Origin: Juglans regia
Lineage: Eukaryota; Streptophyta; Magnoliopsida; Fagales; Juglandaceae
DNA length: 64,000 bases
NCBI RefSeq assembly: GCF_001411555.2
Contig: NW_023361825.1
Coordinates: 55,189 to 119,188 of the forward strand
Reading direction: 5' to 3'
Positions within the stretch are counted from its first letter, which is position 1, and every line of letters begins with the position of its first letter. Both the position numbers and the translations under genes were made by a program. Shown here one piece after another: positions 10,400 through 21,284 of the stretch. The notes beneath the pieces are model-generated. The model did not search any database. It saw nothing but the letters and a program-made list of their open reading frames with translations, and had not been told where the DNA came from.

Positions 10400-11600
10400 A
10401 TAGCCAACACGGTGATGTGCATCACCTAAGAAAATGCACTCAATGGCTTTTTATCCTAACTTCTTTATCTTAGGTTCAAGTAATCTGACTATGGCTCAAC
10501 AACCCCAAGCTTTAAAATGATTTAAGTTTGGTTTTCTTTTCTTCCATAGTTCATATGGAGAAACTTTAGTTTTCTTATGGGATATTCTATTCAAAACATA
10601 GCATTCTGTAAGCATAGTTTCTCCCCAAAAACTATTGTTTAAACCAAAATTAGTAAGCATGGCATTAACCATTTCTACTAAAGTTCCGTTTTTCCATTTC
10701 ACAACTCTATTTTGTTGTGGAGTGTAAGCCATAATAAATTCATGAATAATGCCTACAAATTCACAATATGCAGGAAAGTGATATTCACTTCTATCGGATC
10801 TAAGACATTTTATTTTTACGTCACATTAATTTTCTACTTCATTTTTATATGCCTTAAAATTATCCAAAACTTGGTCTTTCGAATGCATCAAATAAACATA
10901 GCAATATCTAGAGAAATTGTCTATAAAAGTCACAAAATATTTTTTACCTCCTTTAGTAGGCGTGCTATGCATCTCACATACATCACTATATATTAATTGC
11001 AATTAAGATAAAGTTCTATCTACTCTAGAAAATGGTTTTCTTGTAATTTTTGTTTCCATGCATATTCTACATTTATCTATCATATCTTTGGCATATTTAG
11101 GAATTAAATTTAAATTAATCCTGTCATCAAGTCTTCTAGAATGAATATGTCCTAAACGGCAATGCCGTAAAGAATATGAATCAATCATATAGTTAGAAAC
11201 ATTCACTTTATTATTTATATTGAGTTTGAACATGCCTTTACTTAGATATCCCTTCCCCACTAAATTACCCCCTCTAGTCAAAACAAATTTATCTAACTCA
11301 AAGACTAATTTAAACCCATACTTATCCAGAAGACTACTAGATACAAGATTTTTCCTAACTTTTGGTACATGATATACATCCCTGAGAGTAAGCACTTTTC
11401 CAGAGGTGAACTCCAAATTTATTGTGCCTTTGCCTTTAACGATAGCAGTGGATGAATTTTCCACGTAGATAACACATCTATCTTCTTCCGACTCATACCT
11501 TTTGAACAAACTCTTATTTTTGCAAACTCATCTTGTTGCTCCTAAGTCAATCCACCAAGAGTTGTCTCCTTTGAGAATATTGACCTAAAAAATCATAACC
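10400..11600 (-). pseudogene. Copia element 2 protease and integrase
   Basis: Just after gag the protease site reads WWIDLGAT (Leu in place of Ser/Thr after the Asp), followed by a stop. The frame 11509-11003 holds the pre-integrase region: VYHVPKVRKNLVSSSLLDKY, then LRHCRLGHIHSRRL and CRICMETKITRKPF (H-H-C-C zinc site). The integrase core continues at 11000-10496 with YSDVCEMHSTP, then LRSDRSEY, then AYTPQQNRVVKWKNGTLVEM. Lys (VVKWKNGT) stands where the third catalytic acid (Glu) is normally found, so the catalytic triad is broken. Three frames are needed. Confidence 0.82.
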
Positions 11601-11629
11601 ACAAAATTCTCTTTGGAGTCAGAGTTTTG

Positions 11630-12936
11630 TTGTTTCTTTTTAAGAAAATGACAATCTCTTTTGTAATGGACCGGCTTGCCAGAATGGAAGCAATTTACCA
11701 TCAGGTTCTTGTAATTATTGCCTTAAGTGACTTTGTTTTCTTCCAAAGTTATTCTTTCTCTTCCAGTTTTCATATCCAAATTGATTGGGTGGTCCAATTT
11801 TGTGGGCCTTCCCTCCTTTACCATATGCATATTGGAGGTCCAAAAGTCACACTCTTCCTTACCATCTCTAAGCCTTATTTCCTCTTCTATACGAAGATGT
11901 TGGCTTAGATCTTTCAGAGACATTTCCTCTTTTCTATGCTTCAGACTTCTTTTGTAGTCTTTCCATGATGGAGGAATCCTAGGATGTATAATGTACAAAA
12001 CAGGCTCATCAAATTGTAAACCTTTTATTTATTTATAGTTGTTTATTATATGCAGGCTCATCAATTGTTCACTTTTTTTTTTTTTTAATAAAAGGACAGA
12101 ACCTTTGAACACTAAATTGAAACCCTTACTTAAGGCGGAGGAAAACCTTCATACAGAACACAAAAACTATCTCTACCTACCTAAAACTTTCCAAAAAACT
12201 ATATAAACCAGCTGCCAACCAAAACTATACATATGCTGAACCCATTTAATCAAAAAAACTATTGTCTGCTTCTAATGTATGTTGTTCCCATTTTATCCAA
12301 TCTCACTAAACCTCTAGTCATCCTTGGAAGTTGTGCTCAATCCAAGAATATGTTTGTCTCGCCCAATGCATCCCGTCTAGCCAACAAATCCACCACTTGG
12401 TTTCCTTCTCTATAGAAATGTGCTATGGAAAAATCAAAATATTGTAAAATAAAGTGTAGTGGATCCCATATAGAGTCATCCATCTTCATATTGTGTTGAG
12501 TGAATTAATCAAGAATATGCATAATTTCTTTGAATTGTTAAACAATAGGCCTAGAGTCTACCATTTTATAACTGAAAAATTTGGTAGTCAGAAATTTCTT
12601 ACTTTTAGCATCTTCTAAAAGATACTTAGCCTTACGTGTGTCCCACAAATCCTTGGTTGTTGCTTTGTTCTGGTAAGCGTCAAATAATGTGCCAAACATT
12701 GCATTGCAGATGTGACCCTTGGAGATGTAGTTGTCTTGTTTCCATTTGATTCTTGCCCGACTTTGAGCAATTGTCTCATTCTCATTTGCAGACGGCCAAG
12801 GAGTGATTAGAACATACACCACTTTAAGACTGGCCAGGAGAAAGTGCATCTTCTTTTGCCAACGTAGAAAATTGGTTCCATCAAAACGTTGGAGTTTAAC
12901 AAAATCTGCAGCAAACTCTCTCAAACTATGTGCCAT
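11630..12936 (-). pseudogene. Copia element 2 gag, split by a LINE insertion
   Basis: The first part (12936 to about 12480) has an ATG and the gag motifs FDGTNFLRWQKKMHFLL, WKQDNYISKGHICNAMFGTL and TTKDLWDTRKAKYLLEDAKS, then IMHILDQFTQHNMKMDDSI with stops. A 5'-truncated LINE interrupts it at about 12065-12480. The rest resumes near 12000 with RIPPSWKDYKRSLKH and LSQHLRIEEEIRLRDGKEE. The zinc knuckle near 11690-11640 reads CFHSGKPVHYKRDC, so the second Cys is Ser. This is the usual gag length split into three or more frames. Confidence 0.82.
12065..12480 (-). mobile_element. 5'-truncated LINE 3' end inside Copia 2 gag
   Basis: Read on the minus strand, gag gives way near 12470 to WDPLHFILQYFDFSIAHFYR and then EGNQVVDLLARRDALGE, ending with RLDKMGTTYI. 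This is the C-terminal RNase H-like part (RVT_3 type) of plant L1 LINEs. About 200 bases of 3' UTR follow, then an A-run (plus-strand T-run 12069-12083). A 3' coding end, UTR and poly(A) with a missing 5' part are the hallmarks of target-primed LINE insertion. The homologous domain is present on the plus strand at 31.6-32.1 kb. Target duplications were not resolved. Confidence 0.75.
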
Positions 12937-13023
12937 TAGTAATCCAATATTGGCTCCATTACTCTCTCAAACTTGTTCAGTGACATAGGTGTGGCTCGAA
13001 CCTCAGCCCTTTGGGCAAGTCTA

Positions 13024-13234
13024 AGGGCAGGTTTGGGGGTGAGATGAGAATTTTGTGTTTTGTTTGAGAGTTTAAAATATTGTGTTTTAGTATTATTATT
13101 GTCTTGAGATTTAAAAAAGGTGAATTAAGATTTGAAAAAGTTGAATTATTTATTATATTTTGTATGGAGATTTGAAAAAAGTGTAATGATGAGATGAGAA
13201 TTTTGTGTCTCATCCCATCCCCCAAACTTGCCCT
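13024..13234. mobile_element. Tourist-like MITE, copy A (211 bp)
   Basis: The inverted termini are AGGGCAGGTTTGGGGG at 13024-13039 and its near-perfect complement CCCCCAAACTTGCCCT at 13219-13234. The inside is AT-rich with repeated GAGATGAGAATTTTGTG and TTTGAAAAAGTTGAATT words, shared with copies at 39.3, 39.8 and 52.4 kb. It is non-coding. No TSD can be claimed for this copy. Confidence 0.65.
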
Positions 13235-13439
13235 GCCTCAATACCACCCATTTAATGTTCTTATGGTATGCAAATAAACACAAAATAGGATAACCTTCAT
13301 AAACTTTCCGTAACATATCTCTTTCCAAAATAATTCACAGCTTCCAAAATCAACCCAAAATATTATTAATAAGTATAATATATAATTAATTAGTTTGAAA
13401 ATATTTCCAACAAAACTCACGTCCAACCAGCAAAGGACA

Positions 13440-14000
13440 TGGATAAGGGAATTTTACTTCTCCGAGTTTCGACAACAATGTATCCCAAAGGCTATGTTGT
13501 AAAATTTACATCAAACCTAGACACCCTGCTTCTACATGTTGGCATCACTTTTATCAAGATTTTCAACTTCAGCCCTCTCAACCTTCCCAAGCATATATAT
13601 ATATATATATATAACAGCCACAACTCCACAACCTGGCATCTCAATATTTGTGCCACTAATCATCTCACTGTCGATCGCCATAACCTCAATCTCCATGATG
13701 AAGATTATACTGGATAAGATCAAGTATTTGTAGGCAATGGACAAGGTTTGAATATTTATCACATTGGCTTGTCTATTTTATGTTCCTCCTCGAAATCCTT
13801 TTTCTTAAATAATGTACTTCACGTGCCTAAGATATAAAATAACTTATTATATGTTTACTAATTCACTAAAGATGATAATGTTTATTTTTAGTTTCATCCA
13901 TCCTTTTTTTGTATGAAGGATCAATCCTCGTGAACTACCCTCATCAGTGGCAAGAGTAATCACGATCTCTTCCCACTACATCTCATCCGTCTCCTTCACC
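13440..14000 (+). pseudogene. Copia gag zinc knuckle to pre-integrase relic on the plus strand
   Basis: A zinc-knuckle-like segment at about 13495-13560 reads HPASTCWHHFYQDFQ in one frame. After a (TA)n run, WHLNICATNHLTVDRHNLNL and then DQVFVGNGQGLNIYHIG (13630-13760) match the copia protease region, with ICAT in place of DTGA-type residues. Downstream SSSKSFFLNNVLHVPK, then FTKDDNVYF and MKDQSS (13785-13930) match the pre-integrase module. Several stops and frame changes occur and no LTR was found. Its orientation is opposite to elements 1 and 2, so it is an independent relic. Confidence 0.72.
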
Positions 14001-14615
14001 CATTACCAACTTTGATGTTCGAACATCTATTGATCATTGGCATTCTCAACAAAGTCATCCGGCTTTGCCTCTTGGTCATCACATATATAGTGTCTAAAGC
14101 ACTACAAGTTTGGAACATAGAAATATTTTAAGATGAAATTAAAAAATTATTTTTATAAGGAAATGGATAATTAAAAATCATGGATGTTTAAAATGAAAAA
14201 TTTTCAATAGGAAAGAGGAAGAAATTGATTTAGGATAAATGTTCGAAGGGGTTTTGAATAAATTTGACTGCGTAGAGTTTTCCTTTTAGGTTTGGGCATT
14301 ATATTTGTCCATTCTCTCTTTTCATCACTACTACTCTCTCTCTCTCTCTCTATATATATATATTTATATATATATATCTCTCTCTCTCATGTAGATGGTT
14401 TTTTTTTTTTTTGCCCGTATTTGTTTATGGAAACTTTCGTCATGTTATTTTCTAGGGTAATGCTTATTACTTTGATCCAATTTGTAATAATTTACATATT
14501 TGATTTAGTTATTAGAAAAATTGAGAGCTAATGTTACTTCTACAATTACATATTTGCTATTACAAACTGCCTTGGCATAAGTTAAAATTGTGCGATTTGA
14601 AATTTCACAATGTAG
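14001..14615. other. AT-rich spacer with (TC)n(TA)n microsatellite
   Basis: No gene was found. A compound microsatellite, (TC)n at 14334-14350 then (TA)n at 14351-14378 then (TC)n to about 14388, is followed by a T-run at 14400-14412. Confidence 0.6.
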
Positions 14616-14957
14616 ATGACCCGCCTAGGCATATTGCCAGAAAGACTATTAGTAGATTTTGTTTTTGGTAACCAGAACTTATTTTTGTCACCTTCAGACA
14701 TTCTAATCTTTCCGATACTCTTACAGTACGAATGAAAAATCTTTGTATCATAAGTTGTCAACAACTAAACAATGATATGGAATTCTAACATACATTATCT
14801 CATATTCAAATTATTTAGAAAGCAGCATAAACATATTAATCATTTACTATATTTTAAGTACTATTGGAAAGCAATTTCTAAAAATCAAGCTATGACTGCT
14901 TTTGGGGAGACTAAATCTATAGGCAATTATGTCATATTAATGGCTTCCCCACGTTGA
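14616..14957 (-). repeat. diverged dispersed repeat, copy 1 (coding-like on the minus strand)
   Basis: It shares scattered blocks with 18545-18815 in the same orientation: TTTGTATCA...TTGTCAACA, GTACTATTGG, AAAATCAAGCTATG and the terminal ATGGCTTCCCCA versus ATGGATTTCCCA. Translated on the minus strand, both keep SLIF-type residues (SPKSSHSLIF here, FPKAGAHSLIF in the other), which suggests an old coding exon. I do not recognise the protein. Confidence 0.35.
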
Positions 14958-17482
14958 TATAGATAACATAAACCTAGATCACAGGTAGGTGACATTTTCC
15001 TCCCACCACCATGACTCACATCCTCTTTTCTTTCAACAAACTCTTCCTCCTTATCACTCTATATCCCACTCCCTCACGGTAGTTCTTCCCCCCTTTTCAC
15101 ACACCACTCCAATGTTCATCCCCATCTCTCTCGTGCACTGAAACCAAGAAACCACCATAGAAACACTGCAACTAATGACAAAACACCTTTATAGCCTCCA
15201 CTACCATTGCCGCCAACCACTAGTCCACCCCATGCTAATCGAGCACTAGCATCACCAAAGCCCAAAGACCCACTAACATGCACTGCCAGCCTGTCTAGCA
15301 TAACCACCCGCCAAGATAGGCCGAGAAACGAGGGTTGTAGGCTACCCAACGTGTAAACAGGCTCCTTACGACATGTGCAGCTACACTAGAGCCACCGTTC
15401 ATCTCCTCCCTCTGATCAACCATCTCCCAAGCCCACCTAGTCATTTACCACCACTCCACCTCACAAAAACCATCGACCCAAGGCCTTGCTATTGCACCTC
15501 CACAAGCCGCCAACCACGTATCGGAACAAACTGAGAGGAAGAAACCAACTCTCTTGTGTCCTCTCCACCACAGAAGCACAACCCGTGTAGATCCACCGCA
15601 CTTAAAAATCTGCCCAAACCTCACCGTTGTAGCCCAGCCGTGAAACCACATGGAGCCACAATTGGCCATCACTGAAAAAGGGAACTCTATTTTTGCTTCC
15701 CAAAACAGAGCTTCTACCTCTCCATTGTGAGCTACTACAACCACCACAACTGAGAGCCAAACGCGCTGGAAACCACAGAAACCACCGACTGTTGCCACCC
15801 TAGGTCCATCATCCCCCTCACGGTAAGCCATTGTCGCCTTCTCCTTGTCTCCCCCTCACGACTCTTTCTCTAACTGAGTTCTCTCTCGATCTCTCTCTCA
15901 TTTTCAGGCTTTGCCACCGAAACATCCACAGTCACTCACCCATGCTGGAGGTTCATGGCTGAACCCACGACGCACGTCGCATGCATACACTCCCATTCGT
16001 AAGTCACTCTCCTCCACTTTAGGTTAAGCCCCTTAGAAATAAATTACATGTATGCCCCTCTTAGTAATTGATCTAGTATTTCTTAATTACATGGATTTTT
16101 TGTAATAAAACTAAAAGATATTAGTTGTTGGAAGTTGTAGGCATTTTAGGTATTTGTTTAAAGTATTTTGGAGAGTGACGATATTTTAGGGTTTCAAGGA
16201 TTTTTTTTTATATATTAGGAAAATATAGATTTTGTATAACTCGGGTGTTGATTACGAAATATGTGTTCAATTGAAAATTTACAGAAGTTACGTGTGACTA
16301 TTTTATTGGTGATGATCGATTTTCTAGTAGCACTGTGGTAAGAAAATCTAGAGAAACTAAGAAAGTTTAGGTAAGCGGGGTTCCTATGCTTAACTTTGCA
16401 TAAAAGAAATGAAATAAGGTTGATTTTAAAAATATGCATGTTTGTGTTGAAAATAAATTTTAAAAAAACATCAAATATGTGTTCTACATATGCATAAAAT
16501 ATGTATAAGAGAAAGTATTTTCTGTCATGACTGGTGTAGAGATGAGTTTCTTTTGTGCATTCTGTTTTCTGAACTATGAAAAAAGAGCGAATATAAAATT
16601 TATGAAAATTTGCGCATGTGATGTGAAGATGTTCATAATCTATTTTTGAATATGTGAAATGATTCGAATTTATTTCAATACTCAATTTTGATATGATGTG
16701 GTATCTGAAAAACCTTTGGCATGACTTTCTGATTATGTTCTAACTCTAATTCTGGTTCTGGTGATTCTGATTCTATGTTGCTCTAATATATGGTGCTGTC
16801 ATGGGAGATAATAGTGACCTCTGACCCTGTTACGGGATATAATAGTGACTTCAGTTCTAACTGCAGTCACTTTGGTATCATTGTGATATATGTTCTGCTT
16901 GACTTTCTGCAGAATGCACAACCCTTCCACGAGGGTTAAACGTGGTCTCTGTTCTGATCTAATATGATATGATATAATATGATAAGATGATGATGTTCAG
17001 TCATGTTATGTCAAATGACATTTTTTGAATTTGATCATTTTGAACTGTCGCTCGGATAACATGTTTTTGGATCTTCATTTTTTAAACTAAAATGTTTCGT
17101 TCTGCATTCTTAACTCTGTGAAAATGCACATGTTTACATTCTAGTATATGTTCTTTGCTTAATGAGTTGTTGATAACTCACCCCTTATCTCTACAATATT
17201 TTTTAGATGATTTGAATATTTCAGCTGAGAATCAAGATTATGGAGCATGGGTGAGATGATTTAAGCATAGAGGTTTATACGAGTTTTGAGAAATTTTTAT
17301 TACGTAATTTTGTCGTTTTCTTATAACTTGGTATTTTGGGAGGTTGAAAATATTGAGGTAATTGGTTTGAAACAATAATTTTGATATGGCATTGAGATTT
17401 TGGAGTCTATATTGGTAACATGCTATATGATTTTAAGCAAAAGGAAGTAATACTCTGACCCCTACGAGACCAAGGCATTACA
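14958..17482 (+). repeat. long gypsy-like LTR relic (family TGTAACACCC), copy a
   Basis: It aligns in patches with 25.7-28.4 kb: CATCTCCCAAGCCCACCTAG near 15425 and 26333, GGGGTTCCTATGCT near 16380 and 27480, TATGCATGTTT near 16435 and 27540, and TTGTTGATAACTCAC near 17168 and 28290. The first kilobase is C-rich with a CTCTCTCTC tract and a splice-like TTTTCAGG. The middle is AT-rich with ATGATATGA words. The right edge ends GGCATTACA at 17482, a typical LTR 3' end. The left TGTAACACCC end is missing here. No protein domain was seen; open frames on either strand are composition artefacts. It could be a truncated solo LTR or part of a large non-autonomous element. Confidence 0.5.
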
Positions 17483-17794
17483 GTTGTGGTGGAGTGATGT
17501 GTGAAATGGGGGGAAGAACTGCCGCGAGGGAGTGGGATATGAAGTAATAAGAAGGAAGAGTTTGTTGAAAGGAAAGTGGATGTGGGTCATGGTGGCGGGA
17601 GGAAACTGTCATCTACGTGTGCTCTAGGTTTATGTTATCTATATATATGGATGCTAATGAAACTCAAATGGAAGAGAAGAAGCAGATCAACGTGCATGAT
17701 GGCCCATGATCAACGTGCCATAGAAGAAAACTTGCATCTAAAGATGCCAAGGTCCTAAGGACATAATATAAACAAATATAGTGGTAAATATCAC
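17483..17794. other. spacer, nothing recognised
   Basis: Mixed sequence without a domain, repeat or TIR that I can support. A short open frame near 17576-17758 has no family features. Confidence 0.4.
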
Positions 17795-18165
17795 TGTTTT
17801 AAATACCGTACCGTACCGGCCGGTACGACCGGTATATGCCAGATCGGTCACTGGTCTGGTACAAGTATTGTATATATTTCGTACTAGCCTATATTTTGGC
17901 CTGTACCGCCTGTATTTTGGCCTTTAATTTTTGTTTTTAATTTTTTCAAACTACAAGCTTATTGTTTGACCCCCAATTCAGACTATGCTATTTACAATTT
18001 ATATATATGTATTTATATATAATTTATTCATATATAGACTATTATTTTGGAATATAATTTATATATATAATTTATTCATATATCGACTATCTTGAAATGG
18101 TACCGGTACCGAAATATTTCGTTCTAGTGCCTTACCGGTACGGCATCTGGTACGGTAACAAAAGT
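17795..18165. mobile_element. GGTACC-rich inverted-repeat element (MITE-like)
   Basis: The two ends are imperfect inverted repeats: GTTTTAAATACCGTACC on the left and GGTACGGTAACAAAAGTC on the right. Inside each end lie arrays of CCGGTAC/GGTACCGG words, including the near-palindrome GGCCGGTACGACCGGTATA at the left. The centre is AT-rich with TATATA steps. It is non-coding. Its architecture, dense short palindromes at both ends around an AT core, resembles the hAT element at 35.6 kb but uses a different word. No clean TSD was found. Confidence 0.5.
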
Positions 18166-18544
18166 CTTGGTCACGTAATAGAGCTATAGCAATACTCTTG
18201 GGAACTCGCAAATAACAACTAAAGATAAACAAACTTAATAACAAAGTAATGTGTGTAAACATGAAGATGAAGAGCAAGCATAGAGAGGAAGATGAAGCAT
18301 AAAGCGATTAGAGATTAACCATAAGAAAGGAAAAATAAGCACAAAAAAATGATGGAAAAAAGCAAGAAAAACAGTTTGTTTTATCTACTATATATGGTCG
18401 CGCACATACAGGCTCGATTCATAGAATCAAAGTGGGCCTCCTTTTTCTAAGGACCATAATCAGTACCGGACTGACACATACAAAAATCAGATGTTAGAGT
18501 GACTCATGCAAAGCAATCACGATATCATGTCTCCTTCTAAGTGT
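18166..18544. other. spacer, nothing recognised
   Basis: A-rich sequence on the plus strand. No domain, TIR or tandem repeat could be supported. Confidence 0.4.
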
Positions 18545-19010
18545 AGATTTTTTTTACTATAACCATAACTTACTTTTATCGCCTTCAGATATCGAGTAAA
18601 AGGTTCTTTTAGCAATTAGGATCTTTACGATATTCTCATACTAAGAACAGAAAAGCTTTGTATCAGTCAATTGTCAACATTAAAACATTAATGGTATGTT
18701 ATCTTTCAGGTACTATTGGGTAGTAGGATATGAAAATCAAGCTATGCGCGCCTGCCTTTGGAAAAAGTACTAGAGTTACAAGCAATTTTGCATTATCCAT
18801 GGATTTCCCATTCTTTGACATAAGAGTTTTCTACTATCTGATAGTTTTTGTCTTTTTTCTCATCATACCAAATCCACTCACAACGATTGCATCTGGAGAA
18901 ATTCATTTACCAAAAGAATTCATTAGTCAGTCCTACACCACCTTCTATTGGTTGTTCTTTCACAATCATAAGAAACTCATCTTCATTCTCATGATCTAAA
19001 TTTACGATAT
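18545..19010 (-). repeat. diverged dispersed repeat, copy 2 (coding-like on the minus strand)
   Basis: Partner of 14616-14957 in its left two thirds. Read on the minus strand it gives DHENEDEFLMIVKEQPI and GGVGLTNEFFW, then stops, then FPKAGAHSLIFIS. It looks like a decayed exon of a protein I cannot name. Confidence 0.35.
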
Positions 19011-20085
19011 CAATAATCTTCACAACAATGGCTTTCTAGAGGAAGAGACAAGATAAAATTTTAAGTTTACATAACCTTTTTTCAGTCTTGTCACTATAAG
19101 GTTATTTTTAAGTCTTATCCATTCGAAAGCTATTATGATGGAATATGTGTAACATTTTGTTTCATCTTCTTATGTCGGATTTTAACTTTAAAAATATTAC
19201 AATAGCTTACGCAGCTACAATTGCCCAACACATGTCTAATTAGAAAATTGTATACTTAATTTTTTGACAATAATGAATTTAAAATGCTGAATCTTATTAT
19301 TTCCAAATCTTTAAAAGTTATTAGTTTTCAATATCTTTACATGCTCAGTTAAATAATTTAGTTATATTTAGATAAGTAAAACAATCTTATTTCCAATGAG
19401 CACTAAAGATCAAAAGAATCAATGGTCTAATCAACAAGACAATTAGTAAGAGGGCAACTAACCCTGTACAAACAACAAAGCAATAAGAAGAAGGTGAATT
19501 GATAACAATACGTAAAAAACACTAATAAGTCTATGACAATAAAACAAGACATGCCAATGCTATTCAAGATACATCAATACATTCAAACACTAGGCAACAA
19601 ATAGCACATTAGCTGGGAGGGTTTTTTTCCTTCTCCATCAACCGCAAACAAGAAAGTATGGTAAATACATGCAGGAGCATAGAACAACCTTCACTTCCAA
19701 ATCAACAAAAACAAACTAGCAGTAAATCAATGACCAACGTTAATATTGCAAAATACAGTTTTATGCACTACAAGTCAATTTATAGGAAGAAATTTCTAAT
19801 CTCATAATATATGAAGGAATTTTTCGAACTTGATAGCCCCTATAAAATTATATGCACCTATTTAACTTTAGAGAAAATATTCCACCAATATCAAGCCTTT
19901 ACTATTTGTCAATTTTATGAATAACGTATAAGTTTACTGATTTTATAAAATATTAAGATAAGCTAATATTAAAAGATTATATAAAAAATCTGATTATCTA
20001 AAAATAGATATTTTTAATAGTGTTTCCATTAGTGAAGCATGTGATGATTGTGTGATAAGTTATTCAAAACTCACTAGTTGGTGAT
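19011..20085. other. AT-rich spacer, nothing recognised
   Basis: Long A/T-rich stretch without supported coding or TIRs. A CACTACAAG word at about 19768 is not accompanied by a partner end. Confidence 0.4.
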
Positions 20086-20087
20086 GA

Positions 20088-20188
20088 AGGCCGTCTGGTC
20101 AATTGGTGTGATCAATACTTCAAAAAGTTTCGATACCCTTATCTTGATTTCAAGTTCGATTGCCTATGTATTTATTTGAAAAAAAAAA
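20088..20188 (+). mobile_element. possible tRNA-derived SINE fragment
   Basis: A pol III A-box match TGGTCAATTGG lies at 20096-20106 (consensus TRGYNNANNGG). A B-box-like AGTTCGATTGC lies at 20153-20163 (consensus GGTTCGANTCC, two mismatches). An A-run at 20179-20188 ends it. Box spacing of about 46 bases and the terminal A-run suit a SINE better than a tRNA gene, since no acceptor stem pairs. The 5' edge is uncertain. Confidence 0.42.
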
Positions 20189-20409
20189 TTAAGTATTATC
20201 TTTTTAATTATTGTCTTTTTATAGTTTTCTTTTAAATGTGTTAAAAATGATTACTTAGTCATTATTTACCATTCTATTTGCCTCCATCAATCTCTAAGCT
20301 GGGTCCTTTAGATCTATTGTTTATCGATGTCTGGGTCCTGCTAGTCATCTTTCAATTAAAGGTAATCGTTATTAAATTTGTTTCATTGGTAAATTCTAAA
20401 TATTGCTTG

Positions 20410-21160
20410 CACTACAATAGAATGTGTCTTTTGTGACAGAGGAAACTGTCACCACAAAAGGGCAAACCGTCACTAAACATATTTGGTGACGGTTTGAAAC
20501 CATCACCACAACCGTCACCTAAAATGCGTCACAGAAAATATTTGGTGACGGTTTACTGTTCAACCGTCACAAAAAATATTTTTAGTGACGGTTGGAAGTG
20601 TTCCGTTCGGTACAACGTTCGAACGTTCATGTTTTTGTGACGGTTATAAACTGTCATAGAAAATAACGTTCAGACGTAAAATAAAACGTTCAGACGTTAT
20701 ACCCGACCGATTGGCGTTCGAATGAGATAATTTGATGTTCGCTGAATATCGTTCGAACGTATAATATTTACATTCGGACTTTCACCCGACCGATTGGCGT
20801 TCGAATGAGAGAATTTTACGTTCGTTGAAAATCGTTCGAACGTAATATATTTACGTTCGAATGTTAATGCGTCCGAACGTTAACTATAATAAACGTTCGA
20901 ATATTTGTTCGAACGTAAACGTAAATGTTCAAACGTAGCGCGTATAATGTTCGGACGTTATTTCGAATGTAAACGAAGGAGCGTTCGAATGCAAGTTCCT
21001 TGTTCGAACATTAATCGCTTTACCATTCGAACGGTTTGTTCATTTTAGCGTGAATACGTTCGAACGTACAGTTTGACGTTCGAACGATCAAATTGTATTT
21101 ACGTTTGAACGTTTGTTAGAGTGTGAACCAACGTTCGAACGATTTTTATATACATTCGAA
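20410..21160. repeat. left subterminal repeat array of the CACTA element
   Basis: After the TIR come about four GTGACGGTT units in both orientations (20440-20590). Then more than a dozen copies of CGTTCGAACGT-type palindromes follow, spaced 10-60 bases apart up to 21160. In studied CACTA elements such arrays bind TNPA/TNP1-type proteins; binding here is inference. The TTCGAA core makes each site self-complementary. Confidence 0.75.
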
Positions 21161-21284
21161 CGTACAGATCAGAAATACTAATTTCATAAAATTTAAAAAC
21201 ATAATACCAATGTTATATCATATTACATACCCAATTAATAATAACAATGTCTTATAAAAGCACAAAATTAGATATTAAAACTAG

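Larger units (their letters stand above)
8530..12960 (-). mobile_element. Ty1/copia element 2, degenerate body without a recognised 5' LTR
   Basis: On the minus strand a second copia polyprotein runs gag (12936), zinc knuckle and protease (about 11.6 kb), integrase (about 10.5-11.0 kb), RT (9.1-10.4 kb) and RNase H (8.7-9.1 kb). A purine-rich GAAAGGGGA (plus-strand TCCCCTTTC near 8636) followed by TGGATTTAAAG is a plausible PPT and 3' LTR start. The LTR would then run left and be interrupted by element 1. Right of gag the expected LTR is missing; other repeats begin there. It is older than element 1 by nesting. Every domain carries stops or frame changes. Confidence 0.8.

Noticed and set aside
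12981..13010. tRNA or SINE on the minus strand (GGTTCGAGCC B-box-like word)
   Set aside because: Single box without an A box or stems; the expected upstream part is MITE sequence.
15116..15831. Trp/Gly/Val-rich ORFs on the minus strand
   Set aside because: They run antisense through a C-rich LTR leader where stops are rare; no domain, and similar strings appear in every copy of the leader.
19760..19800. Second CACTA left end (CACTACAAG near 19768)
   Set aside because: No subterminal repeats, no partner end, and the word continues differently from the CACTACAAGAAAA consensus.
20088..20188. tRNA gene
   Set aside because: A- and B-box-like words exist, but no acceptor or anticodon stem pairs and the B box is imperfect with an A-run after it; kept only as a possible SINE.
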